Below are positions 17,677 to 26,020 of a stretch of DNA of 64,000 nucleotides, in pieces. Position 1 is the first letter of the stretch, and every line of letters begins with the position of its first letter. The notes beneath the pieces are model-generated. The model made no database searches. It was not told the origin of the DNA and worked only from the letters and a program-made list of their open reading frames with translations. The DNA is taken from positions 16,680-80,679 of the forward strand of contig JAEYCM010000018.1 in NCBI GenBank assembly GCA_023455425.1. Direction: 5' to 3'. The translations under genes were made by a program, and so were the position numbers. The DNA comes from Bacillota bacterium. GTDB lineage: Bacteria; Bacillota; Clostridia; Christensenellales; CAG-138.

Positions 17677-18696
17677 TTACTTGCTGATGACCTTGCGGCC
17701 ATGGGATATGGTCAATGCCACCGCGGTGAGTATGATCAACCCCTGAATACCGGATTTGATATAGGGGTTCACGCCCAGAAGCGCCAGGCCGTTGTCGAGC
17801 ACCACCATAATGAGCGTGCCGACAAGCGTATTGATGACGCCGCCCTTGCCGCCCGAAAGCGAGGTGCCGCCCGCTACGACCGCGGCCTGCGCCGGGAACA
17901 TCAGATCCTGCCCGATCTGCGCCTGCCCCTGGCCCAGCCGTATTGCGCCGAGCACGCCCGCGATGCCGAACAGCAGCCCCGCATAGGTGAATACCAGCAC
18001 TTTGACGCGGGAGACATTGACGCCGACGCTGCGCGGGATGTTTTCATCCGTGCCCACGGCGTAGATGTGCCGCCCAAGCGGGGTATATTCCTGCATGAAG
18101 TAGGAAACAAGCAGCATGAGAAGCGCCACGCAGGTGATGATGGGGATGCCCAGGAAATCCGCCTTGGGGATTTGCACCAGCACCGGGTCGGTGATCTGCG
18201 CCGGGATGCCGCCGTAGGAGAGGGTGGCAATGCCTTTGCAGACATACATGAACCCAAACGATACCATAAACGAAGGGATCTTGAGCTTGACATGCAGCAT
18301 CCCGATCAAGAAACCTGACAGCACGCTTGCCGCAATGGCAAGCAGGATGCCGAATATGCCAAGGTCGCTTGCGTTCTTTGCATTGAGAACGAAAACCGAA
18401 AGCAGGGAGCCTGCCATGCCGACGGTGCCGTCAATGGAAAGGTCGATGCTTCCGAGTATGATGACGAATGTGAGGCCGCACGCAACCAGCAGCGGGATAG
18501 CCATCTGGTTGAGTAGCGCGGTGATGTTGTTGGCGGAGGTAAAAGCGTTGCCCCGCGCAATGGAGAATATAATGCACAGGGCTACTAGCACCCCGATGGG
18601 CGCCCATTTAATGATCTGCGCCTGCCGGTGCTCTGCTTTTACCTTGGCAGCAAATTCATCCGTAATCGTGAGATCATTAAAAGTTGGATTTGTCAT
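17677..18696 (-). CDS. ABC sugar transporter permease (RbsC family)
   Basis: A 339-residue RbsC-type permease with GSIDLSIDGTVGMAGS in the first half and GGTSLSGGKGGVINTLVGT in the second. The N-terminal 35 residues are cytoplasmic and polar, and about ten hydrophobic segments follow. It is separated from the binding-protein gene by 165 bases that contain a perfect hairpin, so binding-protein mRNA can be made in excess. It pairs with the permease encoded at 15109-16116. Confidence 0.92.
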   Translation of the reverse strand: MTNPTFNDLTITDEFAAKVKAEHRQAQIIKWAPIGVLVALCIIFSIARGNAFTSANNITALLNQMAIPLLVACGLTFVIILGSIDLSIDGTVGMAGSLLSVFVLNAKNASDLGIFGILLAIAASVLSGFLIGMLHVKLKIPSFMVSFGFMYVCKGIATLSYGGIPAQITDPVLVQIPKADFLGIPIITCVALLMLLVSYFMQEYTPLGRHIYAVGTDENIPRSVGVNVSRVKVLVFTYAGLLFGIAGVLGAIRLGQGQAQIGQDLMFPAQAAVVAGGTSLSGGKGGVINTLVGTLIMVVLDNGLALLGVNPYIKSGIQGLIILTAVALTISHGRKVISK

Positions 18697-18777
18697 GACG
18701 TGTTACTCCGTTTCAGCCATATTCTTTCTGGGGCCCGGTGTGATCGCCTGATCTTCTCCAAAGGGATTATTCTTCGC

Positions 18778-18806
18778 GCGGCAAGGGAATGTTCTTCCCT
18801 TGCCGC
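18778..18806 (-). terminator. Intra-operon hairpin after the binding-protein gene
   Basis: The 12-base arms gcggcaagggaa and ttcccttgccgc pair perfectly around 5 bases. It lies between the binding-protein gene and the permease gene of the same operon. There is no strong T-tract on the minus strand. Such hairpins usually protect the upstream mRNA or terminate part of transcription. Confidence 0.55.
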
Positions 18807-18861
18807 ACAAAACCAGGGTTCCCTTTTGTTACGCCCGTACCAGGGCGAGGGGAAAGTTTTG

Positions 18862-20049
18862 TTAGTCCGCTTTGCAGGAGAAGATTTCAGAGAAGTCCAT
18901 GGAGGGCTGTTTGTCAACATACTCCGCGATGTATTCCTTGACGTTCTCCTGGGTTACCAGCATGGACGGGGTGGCAAACTGCCGGAATTCCTGCGGCATT
19001 TCAGCGGGATCGATGAGGCCTGCCCATGCGGCGTAGCAGATAGCCAGCGTGTAGCCGCCCTGCAGATAGCCGTTGGAGCTGACGGTAGCGGTCGCAAACC
19101 CTTCATCGATGGCTTTGATCATATCGGTGGTGGCGTCGATACCCACGACCGCGACTTTGCCCTTGAGGCCGGCCTTATCTAAAGCCTGGATGGCGCCGGT
19201 CGCCATGTTGTCGTTCGCGCACCAGATGCCCTTGACGTTGGGGGTCTGGCTTAGCCAGGTTTCGACCAAGGTCAGCGCCTGCTTGGTATCCCAGTTGGCG
19301 GTATCGCGCGCAACAACCTTGAGGTTCGGGTTTTCCGCGAGGTATTTTTCCAGCCCCTTTGCACGGTCAGTTGCGGCGGTGTTGCCGAGCATGCCCTCGA
19401 GCACGAAGATTTCACCGCTTCCGCCGATGGCGTCGGAGAGCGCCTTGGTGATGTTGTAGCCGCCCACCACGTTATCGGGCGAGGTGTGCACGACCCAGTT
19501 GGGGTCATAATCCCAGGGGCTGACGTCGTCAGGCTTGTTCCAGGCGGTGCCGATGTAGCCGCCGGAGGAGGCCATGGCTTCGGCAAGCGCCGGGGCGATG
19601 GCGGACTCGTTGGGATCGGAATACGCAATGGCGTTGCCGTTCGCTTTGGCAGCGAACTGCTTCATGTTGTCGACTTCCTTGTCGTTGGAACCGCCGGAAT
19701 CGAGCGTCTGCTTCTCATATTTCTGGCCGATGGTATCAAGATACTGGCAGAACATGTCCATGCCCTGGATAATGGTCACGATGTACGGATTGTCAAGGCC
19801 GCGGACGGAGGCTGCCACATACAGGGTGGTGTCGAGTTTTTCCTGCGGGATCTTAGAGGGATCGATCTTGAACGTCTTGTAATCGACGGGGCCTGCGGGC
19901 GCTTCCGGCGCGGGTTCAGCGGGCGCCGCGGGTGCGGGGTTTTCAGCCTGAGGCGCGGGCGCTTCCGGCTGCTGCGCGGGCGCTGCGGTGCAGGCAACAA
20001 GGGACAGCGTCATGAGAACAACCAGTAGCAATGCGAAGGTTCGTTTCAT
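18862..20049 (-). CDS. Sugar ABC transporter substrate-binding lipoprotein (RbsB type)
   Basis: A 395-residue exported binding protein. The N-terminus has MKR, a hydrophobic stretch and the lipobox LVAC (Cys about 20). A Pro/Ala/Glu-rich linker of roughly 35 residues follows, then a type 1 periplasmic binding domain. Visible family motifs include the opening strand LYVAASVRGLDNPYI and, later, IWCANDNMATGA and AVVGIDATTDMI. ATG at 20049 follows caggaggaacacaaa, so the in-frame upstream start is rejected. It is the first gene of the operon after the promoter and operators and delivers the sugar to the importer. Ligand unknown; the enzymes downstream suggest a polyol or sugar. Confidence 0.93.
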   Translation of the reverse strand: MKRTFALLLVVLMTLSLVACTAAPAQQPEAPAPQAENPAPAAPAEPAPEAPAGPVDYKTFKIDPSKIPQEKLDTTLYVAASVRGLDNPYIVTIIQGMDMFCQYLDTIGQKYEKQTLDSGGSNDKEVDNMKQFAAKANGNAIAYSDPNESAIAPALAEAMASSGGYIGTAWNKPDDVSPWDYDPNWVVHTSPDNVVGGYNITKALSDAIGGSGEIFVLEGMLGNTAATDRAKGLEKYLAENPNLKVVARDTANWDTKQALTLVETWLSQTPNVKGIWCANDNMATGAIQALDKAGLKGKVAVVGIDATTDMIKAIDEGFATATVSSNGYLQGGYTLAICYAAWAGLIDPAEMPQEFRQFATPSMLVTQENVKEYIAEYVDKQPSMDFSEIFSCKAD

Positions 20050-20128
20050 TTTGTGTTCCTCCTGTTTATCTTTTTTTGAATTCGCAGACGAATTCAAAAT
20101 GATTGATCAATCATACGGTGGCGGAAAT

Positions 20129-20144
20129 ATGTTAGCGGTAACAT
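20129..20144. promoter_or_regulatory. Probable LacI-family operator, downstream copy
   Basis: ATGTTAGCGGTAACAT, a 16-bp near-palindrome differing in one base from the perfect copy at 20292-20307. It lies between the promoter and the binding-protein gene, 163 bp centre to centre from the other copy. Two such sites allow DNA looping by a tetrameric or paired LacI-type repressor. Confidence 0.7.
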
Positions 20145-20291
20145 TTTGGGCTGTAAAAATAATGCGGGGCATTCGAACTTCGCTTTGTAACAGGTAAAAG
20201 GTTTTTTTGCGTTGGATAGAAGGAGCGACGATGCTCAGAAAAAACAGATGCGGAACATATTTTTCGTGGCTGTCCGGTAAATTCACGATTT

Positions 20292-20307
20292 ATGTTACCG
20301 GTAACAT
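20292..20307. promoter_or_regulatory. Probable LacI-family operator, promoter-proximal copy
   Basis: ATGTTACCGGTAACAT, a perfect 16-bp palindrome with the central CG typical of LacI-family sites. It is placed roughly at +8 to +23 of the predicted transcript on the minus strand, where a bound repressor would block transcription. The lacI-type gene ends 29 bases upstream, and this protein is the obvious candidate to bind it. Confidence 0.8.
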
Positions 20308-20321
20308 TTCAAGTTAAAATT

Positions 20322-20350
20322 ATTATATCGGGTGATTATATGGTTGTCAA
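20322..20350 (-). promoter_or_regulatory. Consensus sigma-A promoter of the sugar operon
   Basis: Read on the minus strand: TTGACA (20350-20345), 17 bases, TATAAT (20327-20322), a perfect match to the housekeeping consensus. The -35 box lies inside the last codons of the regulator gene. The transcript would start near 20315 and carry the operator at its beginning. Confidence 0.85.
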
Positions 20351-21406
20351 GCGTTCAGGCGGCGTTTGCAAAATTTTTTCCTGGGTGAATTTATGCACCA
20401 ATTTTTCGGAGCCGCGGGCCACAAGTTTTGCGGTCATCATAATGCTTCTCGGATCCGTGCGCTCTTCGTTCAGGCGTTCCATGAGAAGCTTCATGGCGTT
20501 GCGGCCCATCTGGATAACGTCCTTTTCCACAATGGAAACATTGCTTTTTACAATGTCCAATAATTCGATTTTATCGTACCCCACAAAGCCGATGTCCTCG
20601 GGGATTTTAATGTCCTGCTCGAATATCGCCTTCAGGCAGCCCAATGTGAGCATGTTGTTGACGGCGATAATGGCCGTAGGCCACTTTTCCCTTGCAAGAA
20701 TGCGCTGGGTAAGCGCATAGGCGCTTTCTTTTGTAAAGTCGTCAAAGAAGATATTGCGCTCGTCGTAGGCGAGGTTCATGCTTTCATACGCGAGCCGGTA
20801 GCCGTTAACGCGGTTGACGGCAAGCTTGAGCTTTTTGTTACCGCCAAGTATAACGATATCCCGGTGGCCTTCGTTGAGTAAAAGAACGGTGGCGTCGTAG
20901 ATGGCCCTGGTATCGTCAAAATACACGCCGTCAAAATTGCTGTCCAGAATATTACGGTCAATGAGCACGATGGGGACGTCCATTTTTTCAAACGCTTCCA
21001 CGTACTCCTCGTTGTATTCCTCCTGCCCGGTGGCGGGGGTGATGATGAGCCCGCGGATGCGGTGCTCCTGCAAAATGCGCAGCACCCGCTGTTCCTTTAG
21101 CACTTTTTCATCCGTGTTGTAGAGCAGCACGTTGAGGTTGTTTTCATCGGCGATTTGGGTCACGCCTTCGATGATATCGCCAAAGAACGGGTTGCGGATT
21201 TCCGGCACGACAAGTCCGATGATATTGGTTTCATTCTTGGAAAGCCCGCGCGCAAATGCGCTGGGAATATAATTGAGTTCCTTGATGGCCTCTTCCACTT
21301 TGCGCCGGGTTGCAACGCCTACGTTTTGGGAGTTGTTGATGACCCTTGAAACGGTGGTATGGGAGACCCCTGCGTGGCGGGCGATATCATGTATGGTAAA
21401 CTGCAT
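20336..21406 (-). CDS. LacI-family transcriptional regulator
   Basis: A 356-residue repressor. The N-terminal helix-turn-helix and hinge read TIHDIARHAGVSHTTVSRVI and then NNSQNVGVATRRKVEEAI, followed by a periplasmic-binding-like sensor domain. The start is ATG after ggaggcagtct. It is upstream of and in the same direction as the sugar operon, separated by a strong promoter and palindromic operators, so it most likely represses that operon and is released by the imported sugar or a phosphorylated product. The gene's own promoter is separate, so it is not simply the first gene of the operon. Confidence 0.93.
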   Translation of the reverse strand: MQFTIHDIARHAGVSHTTVSRVINNSQNVGVATRRKVEEAIKELNYIPSAFARGLSKNETNIIGLVVPEIRNPFFGDIIEGVTQIADENNLNVLLYNTDEKVLKEQRVLRILQEHRIRGLIITPATGQEEYNEEYVEAFEKMDVPIVLIDRNILDSNFDGVYFDDTRAIYDATVLLLNEGHRDIVILGGNKKLKLAVNRVNGYRLAYESMNLAYDERNIFFDDFTKESAYALTQRILAREKWPTAIIAVNNMLTLGCLKAIFEQDIKIPEDIGFVGYDKIELLDIVKSNVSIVEKDVIQMGRNAMKLLMERLNEERTDPRSIMMTAKLVARGSEKLVHKFTQEKILQTPPERLTTI

Positions 21407-21436
21407 AGACTGCCTCCATATGCTTGTCTATGTTGC

Positions 21437-21465
21437 ATCGTAATGTGCAAAACATTTTTTGTCAA
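21437..21465 (-). promoter_or_regulatory. Promoter of the lacI-type gene
   Basis: On the minus strand TTGACA (21465-21460), 17 bases, TACGAT (21442-21437), about 30 bases before the ATG. No copy of the 16-bp operator is seen here, which argues against strong autoregulation through the same site. Confidence 0.7.
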
Positions 21466-21668
21466 GGCGGATGCGTATGGATGTGGTGCCTGAACGCCGT
21501 CCGCCATGCCCCCAAAACGGCGGGTATAGCCGCGTGAACTTTTGGCCGCAACCGTACAAATCGTGTTATAGTATAAGGCATACACGCAATGAAAAATAAT
21601 GCGCCGGATCGTCACGATAGATGCGGCGGAGGAATAAAATTTTTGTACCTTGTGAACGGGAGGGTTCA

Positions 21669-22331
21669 ATGGAACCGACAGCAAACGGAAACGGAAGTTT
21701 GAACAACGCTACGGAGCGCAAAGTTTTCGGTGTACGGGAAGAGCTGCTGCAAATCACCGGCCCGGACGCCGTCTATCACGGCTGCGACCAGGAGTGGTAC
21801 AAAAAAGTCTGGCAGCGGATGTCCGGCTGCGGGCCGACCACCGCTTCGAGCCTGTTTTTATACCATCAGCGCGCAAAGCAGACTATGCCGCAGCCGGAAA
21901 AAGCGGAATGCCTCAAGCTGATGGAAGAGTTCTGGGGATATATCACGCCGACGTTTCGCGGCGTTCACACCACCGGGGAATTTTGCGGGGGCGCAGCGCG
22001 CTTTGCGCACGCGCGTGGGCTGCGGGCGGATACCGCGGCGCTTGATATTCCCAAGGAACAGGATATCCGCCCCACGCTGGATACGGTGCTGAGTTTTTTG
22101 CAGGATGCACTGAGCAATGATTTGCCCGTTGCGTTTTTGAACCACAACAACGGCGCGGAAAAAGGGCTGTACTCCCACCATTGGGTGGTTATCGTCTCTC
22201 TCTCCTATACGCCGGGTGGTACTGCGGAAATTGCGTTCTTGGATGAGGCCATCGTCAAGCGCATCGATATCGGAAGCTGGCTCCGCACCACAACGGGCGG
22301 CGGCGGGTTTGCCACGCTGCGCTTTTTTTAA
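21669..22331 (+). CDS. C39-like cysteine peptidase family protein, cytoplasmic
   Basis: A 220-residue protein starting at ATG 21669 after a gggagggttca site. The segment MSGCGPTTAS places Cys54 in the Q/G-x-CGPT context of papain-like C39 peptidases. HHWVVIVS gives His171 and FLDEA follows with Asp192, a plausible Cys-His-Asp triad. There is no signal peptide and no ABC transporter domain, so it is not a bacteriocin exporter. Relatives of this kind are poorly characterised. It is divergent from the LacI gene and converges with the iron transporter gene, overlapping its end by about 3 bases. Substrate unknown. Confidence 0.6.
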   Translation: MEPTANGNGSLNNATERKVFGVREELLQITGPDAVYHGCDQEWYKKVWQRMSGCGPTTASSLFLYHQRAKQTMPQPEKAECLKLMEEFWGYITPTFRGVHTTGEFCGGAARFAHARGLRADTAALDIPKEQDIRPTLDTVLSFLQDALSNDLPVAFLNHNNGAEKGLYSHHWVVIVSLSYTPGGTAEIAFLDEAIVKRIDIGSWLRTTTGGGGFATLRFF

Positions 22332-23197
22332 AGGTCGATACCCAGTACGTTCTTGACGATGAGGCCCACGCCGAACGATATGGCCGCAACGCCCAGGCTG
22401 ATGGCCGCCATCGCAAGAAAACTCCGGCGGAAGGGCCGGTCCCGCACGACGGAGGTATAGTAATTGAACCCCGCGATGATGGCGAGCGCGATGAGCAGCG
22501 TGACCCCCAGCGCCCAGAAATAGCGCTCTGCCGGGAACAGCAGGTAGGGGATAATGAGCAGCGCAACGGTAATCAGGTACGCGATGCCCGTATAGGCCGA
22601 AGACTTGACCGGGTTCTTCTCCCCGGCTTCCCGGGAGGATAAATAACCCGAGGCCGTCATGGAAAGCGTGGCGGAAACGCCGGTGATAAGCCCCGCCATG
22701 GCGATTAAACCCGTATTTTGCATGGCCAGCGTGTAGCCAGCTAATGCGCCCGTGAGCTCCACAAGCGCGTCGTTCATGCCCAGCACCATATCGCCTACGT
22801 AATGCAGGCGCTCTTCGTCGAGCATACCGAGCAACTGATCTTCGTGCGCTTCCTCATCCGCGAGTATGGCGGCAAGTTCCGGGATACATTCGATCTCCTT
22901 ACGGTAGAAATCAATGTCCTTGTCCTCGCCGCGCTCCAGATATTTGATGATGAAGGTGTAGCCCAAGATGCGCGCGACGAGACCGAGCGCGTTGACAAAG
23001 AAGCGGCGCGGCTTTAATGTCCGGCCGGAATACTTTGCAAATGTGGCGGCATGTTTGTATTCATCCCGGGATATGGCAAGGAGCGTCTCGCGTTCCTCGG
23101 GCGTCTTTGCCATTTTTGCGATGCGGGCATACAGCGCTGCCCCGTCGAGCTCATGCTGCTGAAGGTCCTCAAACATCCGTACGCGCGTTTGTTCCAT
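22328..23197 (-). CDS. Ferritin-like/VIT1 fusion iron transporter
   Basis: A 289-residue two-domain protein. Residues 1-140 are a rubrerythrin/ferritin-like four-helix domain with iron-ligand motifs QQHELDGAALY, SRDEYKHA and ADEEAHEDQ. Residues 141-289 are a VIT1/CCC1-type membrane domain with about five segments and the characteristic GMNDALVELTGAL motif. Such proteins bind ferrous iron on the soluble domain and move it across the membrane, in bacteria usually as export or detoxification. ATG follows gggaggaaccgat. A promoter is visible upstream, so the gene is probably monocistronic. No Fur box was recognised. Confidence 0.88.
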   Translation of the reverse strand: MEQTRVRMFEDLQQHELDGAALYARIAKMAKTPEERETLLAISRDEYKHAATFAKYSGRTLKPRRFFVNALGLVARILGYTFIIKYLERGEDKDIDFYRKEIECIPELAAILADEEAHEDQLLGMLDEERLHYVGDMVLGMNDALVELTGALAGYTLAMQNTGLIAMAGLITGVSATLSMTASGYLSSREAGEKNPVKSSAYTGIAYLITVALLIIPYLLFPAERYFWALGVTLLIALAIIAGFNYYTSVVRDRPFRRSFLAMAAISLGVAAISFGVGLIVKNVLGIDL

Positions 23198-23232
23198 ATC
23201 GGTTCCTCCCGTTTGATGAATCTATGGGTATC

Positions 23233-23261
23233 ATTCTAGTACACGCGAATCCCGTGCGCAA
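23233..23261 (-). promoter_or_regulatory. Promoter of the iron transporter gene
   Basis: On the minus strand TTGCGC, 17 bases, TAGAAT (23238-23233). It is 36 bases from the start codon. The -10 is good and the -35 moderate. Confidence 0.55.
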
Positions 23262-23408
23262 GACTGCTCGGCAGGTATCAGGGCGTGCTGCGAGATTGTG
23301 TAAAAGCATGACATATCTTCCATATGTATGGTACTATTTTATCGGGCAAAAGGCAAAGGAAATACGCCTTGCTAACACGAACGGAACGCCCGAAGAAAGA
23401 GGCCGCAT

Positions 23409-24241
23409 ATGGAATGCAAACTGAATAATCTCACCATGTATTACGAGGAATACGGGGAAGGGGTCCCCATTCTCATGCTGCACGGATATTACCCCGACCA
23501 TCGCTTAATGACCGGGTGTATAGAACCCATATTTAGAGAGCGTCCCGGTTACCGCCGCATATATCCCGACCTTCCCGGCATGGGCAGGACGGCGGCGGAT
23601 AAGAGCGTCTATAACTCGGATACCATGCTCCATACGGTGCTGGAGTTTATTGAACGCATAATTCCGGAAGGGAAACTCCTGGTTGCGGGCCAATCCTATG
23701 GCGGATACCTTGCGCGCGGCGTTGCGGTGCGTTTAAAGACCAGGGTGGATGGTGCGCTCTTTCTGTGCCCCATGATTGTGCCTGACCATGAAAAGCGCGA
23801 GCTTCCCGCCCACACGGTCCCCTCGCGGGATGAAGCGTTTTTTTCTACCATAAAAGACGAAAATGAAGAAGATTTTTTTGAAATGGCCGTGGTGCAAAAC
23901 AAGGATACCTGGGAGAGATATGAGCGGGAAATTTTGCCGGGCGTGCGCCTTGCAAACGGAGAATATCTGGAGAACATACGCCGGACGGGGTATGGGTTCT
24001 CCTTTGATCTGGATGCGGAAGAGACCATATTCAATAAGCCCGCGCTTTTTTTGACTGCCCGGCAGGATTCTGCTACCGGCTCCGGGATGCATATAAAATT
24101 CTGGAGCACTATCCCCGCGCTACGTTTGCCGTGCTGGACCGGGCGGGACATAACCTCCAGATCGAACAGCCCGCGCTCTTTGCGGGGCTGACGGAGGAAT
24201 GGCTGGACCGCGTGGAGGAAGCAAGACACACAGCAATGTAA
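23409..24241 (+). pseudogene. Alpha/beta hydrolase, 3' end out of frame by one base
   Basis: From ATG 23409 the frame encodes an alpha/beta hydrolase with LMLHGYYPDH (oxyanion region) and the nucleophile elbow VAGQSYGGYLAR (Ser near residue 97). The original frame stays homologous until LFLTARQDSA near 24074 and then turns into unrelated sequence ending at 24191. In the frame starting at 24074 the expected family ending appears: YRLRDAYKIL, then LDRAGHNLQIEQPALF, with the catalytic His in AGHN, and a stop at 24239-24241. A one-base loss (or two-base gain) near 24070-24080 explains this. It is either a genuine pseudogene or a sequencing error; as written the protein lacks its catalytic histidine. 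Confidence 0.85.
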
Positions 24242-24247
24242 CACTTC

Positions 24248-24280
24248 AAAAAAGCCGCCGGAATTCCGGCGGCTTTTTTT
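24248..24280. terminator. Intrinsic terminator
   Basis: The arms aaaaaagccgccgg and ccggcggctttttt pair around aatt, with seven T on the plus side and six A on the other. It works for the hydrolase gene and could act in both directions. Confidence 0.92.
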
Positions 24281-24333
24281 GGCAAATCTAAGAGCAGACT
24301 TGTAAAGCTTGCATTGCACTTTGACAAGTATGC

Positions 24334-24361
24334 TTGACATAATGCGCTGCCATGCTATATT
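24334..24361 (+). promoter_or_regulatory. Promoter of the XRE regulator pair
   Basis: TTGACA (24334-24339), 16 bases, TATATT (24356-24361). The transcript would start only a few bases before the ribosome site aaaggagg at 24370. Confidence 0.75.
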
Positions 24362-24388
24362 ATCTTATCAAAGGAGGTATTTCATTGC

Positions 24389-24598
24389 ATGGCAAAACTA
24401 ATGAACCGTATAAGGGTTGCGAGGGCCGAAATGAATATCTCGCAGGAACAGCTGGCGAATATGGCGGGCGTATCCCGGCAAACGATCAGTTCTATCGAAA
24501 CAGGGCAGTACTGCCCAACGGCCAAACTGGCGCTGATCCTTACGGTATGCTTAAAAAAGCGTTTTGAAGATTTATTCTATTTGGAGGAAGAAGAATAA
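24389..24598 (+). CDS. Small XRE-family transcriptional regulator
   Basis: A 69-residue protein that is a single helix-turn-helix domain of the Cro/CI type. It has the family pattern ISQEQLANMAGVSRQTISSI and then ETGQYCPT. Such minimal XRE proteins commonly sit in front of a small membrane protein gene, and here the next start overlaps this stop by one base (taATG). The unit has its own promoter and terminator. The most likely role is autoregulation and control of the membrane partner. Target unknown. Confidence 0.88.
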   Translation: MAKLMNRIRVARAEMNISQEQLANMAGVSRQTISSIETGQYCPTAKLALILTVCLKKRFEDLFYLEEEE

Positions 24599-24942
24599 TG
24601 AAAAAATCCGGCGATAACAAGAATACTGCCCTCTATGGGGTTGTTGATGAGCGGGTGAAGGCTGTTGTATACCAGGGCGATGCGTACACCGGACGCTTTA
24701 TGCTGTTTGCTGTTTTACTTGATGTTTTTGTACGCGGATTAAACTTAAACCTTGCGTTTATCCAATCAAACTGGGACTTGATCGCAATTGTAATGGTTGG
24801 CTCGCTCATTTCTACCATACATCAGATGAGAAACAAAGTTATTTTACAGGTCCCGTCTTCCCGGAGCATTCTCTTTCTGATTGCTGTGATAGGCATAAGC
24901 GCTATTCTGGGCTTTGTGTTTGCGTTCGTTTTACCCAAGTGA
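24598..24942 (+). CDS. Small membrane protein, partner of the XRE regulator
   Basis: A 114-residue protein with a short polar N-terminus (DERVKAVVYQGDAYT), then hydrophobic segments at about residues 36-50, 58-73 and 88-110. No enzymatic motif is visible. It is translationally coupled to the XRE gene. This two-gene arrangement is frequent in Clostridia, but the function is not known to me. It might be a membrane sensor or simply the controlled target. Confidence 0.75.
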   Translation: MKKSGDNKNTALYGVVDERVKAVVYQGDAYTGRFMLFAVLLDVFVRGLNLNLAFIQSNWDLIAIVMVGSLISTIHQMRNKVILQVPSSRSILFLIAVIGISAILGFVFAFVLPK

Positions 24943-24950
24943 TAAAACGC

Positions 24951-24975
24951 AAAAAAGCCGCGTTACGGCTTTTTT
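24951..24975. terminator. Bidirectional intrinsic terminator
   Basis: aaaaaagccg and cggctttttt pair around cgtta. It lies between convergent genes (the XRE unit on plus, the metal transporter on minus) and has T-tracts in both directions. Confidence 0.9.
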
Positions 24976-24995
24976 AATGTTGAACGATATTGCGT

Positions 24996-26003
24996 TTACA
25001 CAGCGGCTTCGCGTTTTTTCTTCTTGCTTCTGGAAATCAGGAACCCCGTCAGCCCGGCAAGCGCGAATGTGAGCGCGCCGCCTACAATGCCCGAAACGCT
25101 CGTGCCGGTGCCGCTGCCGTCTGCATAGTCATAGTCCGGTAAAAACGCGGTCTGTTCCTGTATCTGAGCGGCGCTGTCAAACACCTCGCCCTTTGTTGCA
25201 AGCTCGGCGGTACCCGCCACCCTCTCCATGGACCATTCAAGACCGTCGGGATAGGAAGAAGCAAACAGGGACAATATGCCGCCTGTGAGAAGTGCGATTA
25301 TGCCTAAAGAGACAAGCACCTTCTTCATGGAAACGCCGGTTGGGATGCTGCTGCCCGCGTTGGCGCTTTCAAACAGCTCCGGCCGCATGCGGTAGACAAA
25401 GCAGAGCACGGCGGCGGTGACAACGCCTTCCGCTACACCGATGGCGAGGTGGATGGGCTGCATCAGCAGCAGGAAGGACTGGAACGGCAGTTCCGTAATG
25501 CCGGAAGCGAGCGTTTCAAGCACCACGCCGAACGCGCCAAGCTGGAGACCTACCACTACGGAAACGATGGACGCCACCGTGATTCGTTTAAAAGTCAGTC
25601 CCTTCTTTACAAGCGGCTTCCAAATCAATGGATACACCAGCAGGCAGGGGATGACCCCCATGTTAAATATGTTGCAGCCTAAGGCGATTAAGCCCCCGTC
25701 CGCGAAGAACAGCGCCTGAATGATGAGCACGGCGGCAAGCGTCAAAAGCGAAGGAAAACCGCCGAGCATCGCTGCAAGCAAAATGCCGCCGCCGATGTGA
25801 CCGCTCGACCCTGTAGCGGGAATGGTAAAGTTGATCATCTGCGCCGCAAACACAAAAGCGCCCGCAACGCCCATGATGGGAACCTTTTTTTCACACAGGT
25901 CGTCCCGTTTGATTGTTGCAATGGAATACCCCACAGCCCCCAAACTGACTGCGGACATCGTAAGCCCTACCGCGGGCGAAAGCAGTGCGTCTGCCATATG
26001 CAT
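24996..26003 (-). CDS. Cobalt/nickel ECF transporter component CbiM/NikM with fused C-terminal PDGLE-type domain
   Basis: A 335-residue membrane protein. The mature start MHMADALLSPAVG corresponds to the CbiM/NikM N-terminus, whose extreme N-terminal histidine helps bind Ni or Co. ATG at 26003 follows ggggaggaattctact, and starting there places His at residue 2 as the family needs. Residues 1-215 are the CbiM core (PATGSSGHIGGGILLA). Residues 230-335 resemble the CbiN/PDGLE module: one membrane segment, a short outside part with SSYPDGLEWSMER, then a last segment and a basic tail. The CbiQ and CbiO energising subunits are not present nearby. Metal choice cannot be told by eye. Confidence 0.88.
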   Translation of the reverse strand: MHMADALLSPAVGLTMSAVSLGAVGYSIATIKRDDLCEKKVPIMGVAGAFVFAAQMINFTIPATGSSGHIGGGILLAAMLGGFPSLLTLAAVLIIQALFFADGGLIALGCNIFNMGVIPCLLVYPLIWKPLVKKGLTFKRITVASIVSVVVGLQLGAFGVVLETLASGITELPFQSFLLLMQPIHLAIGVAEGVVTAAVLCFVYRMRPELFESANAGSSIPTGVSMKKVLVSLGIIALLTGGILSLFASSYPDGLEWSMERVAGTAELATKGEVFDSAAQIQEQTAFLPDYDYADGSGTGTSVSGIVGGALTFALAGLTGFLISRSKKKKREAAV

Positions 26004-26020
26004 AGTAGAATTCCTCCCCG

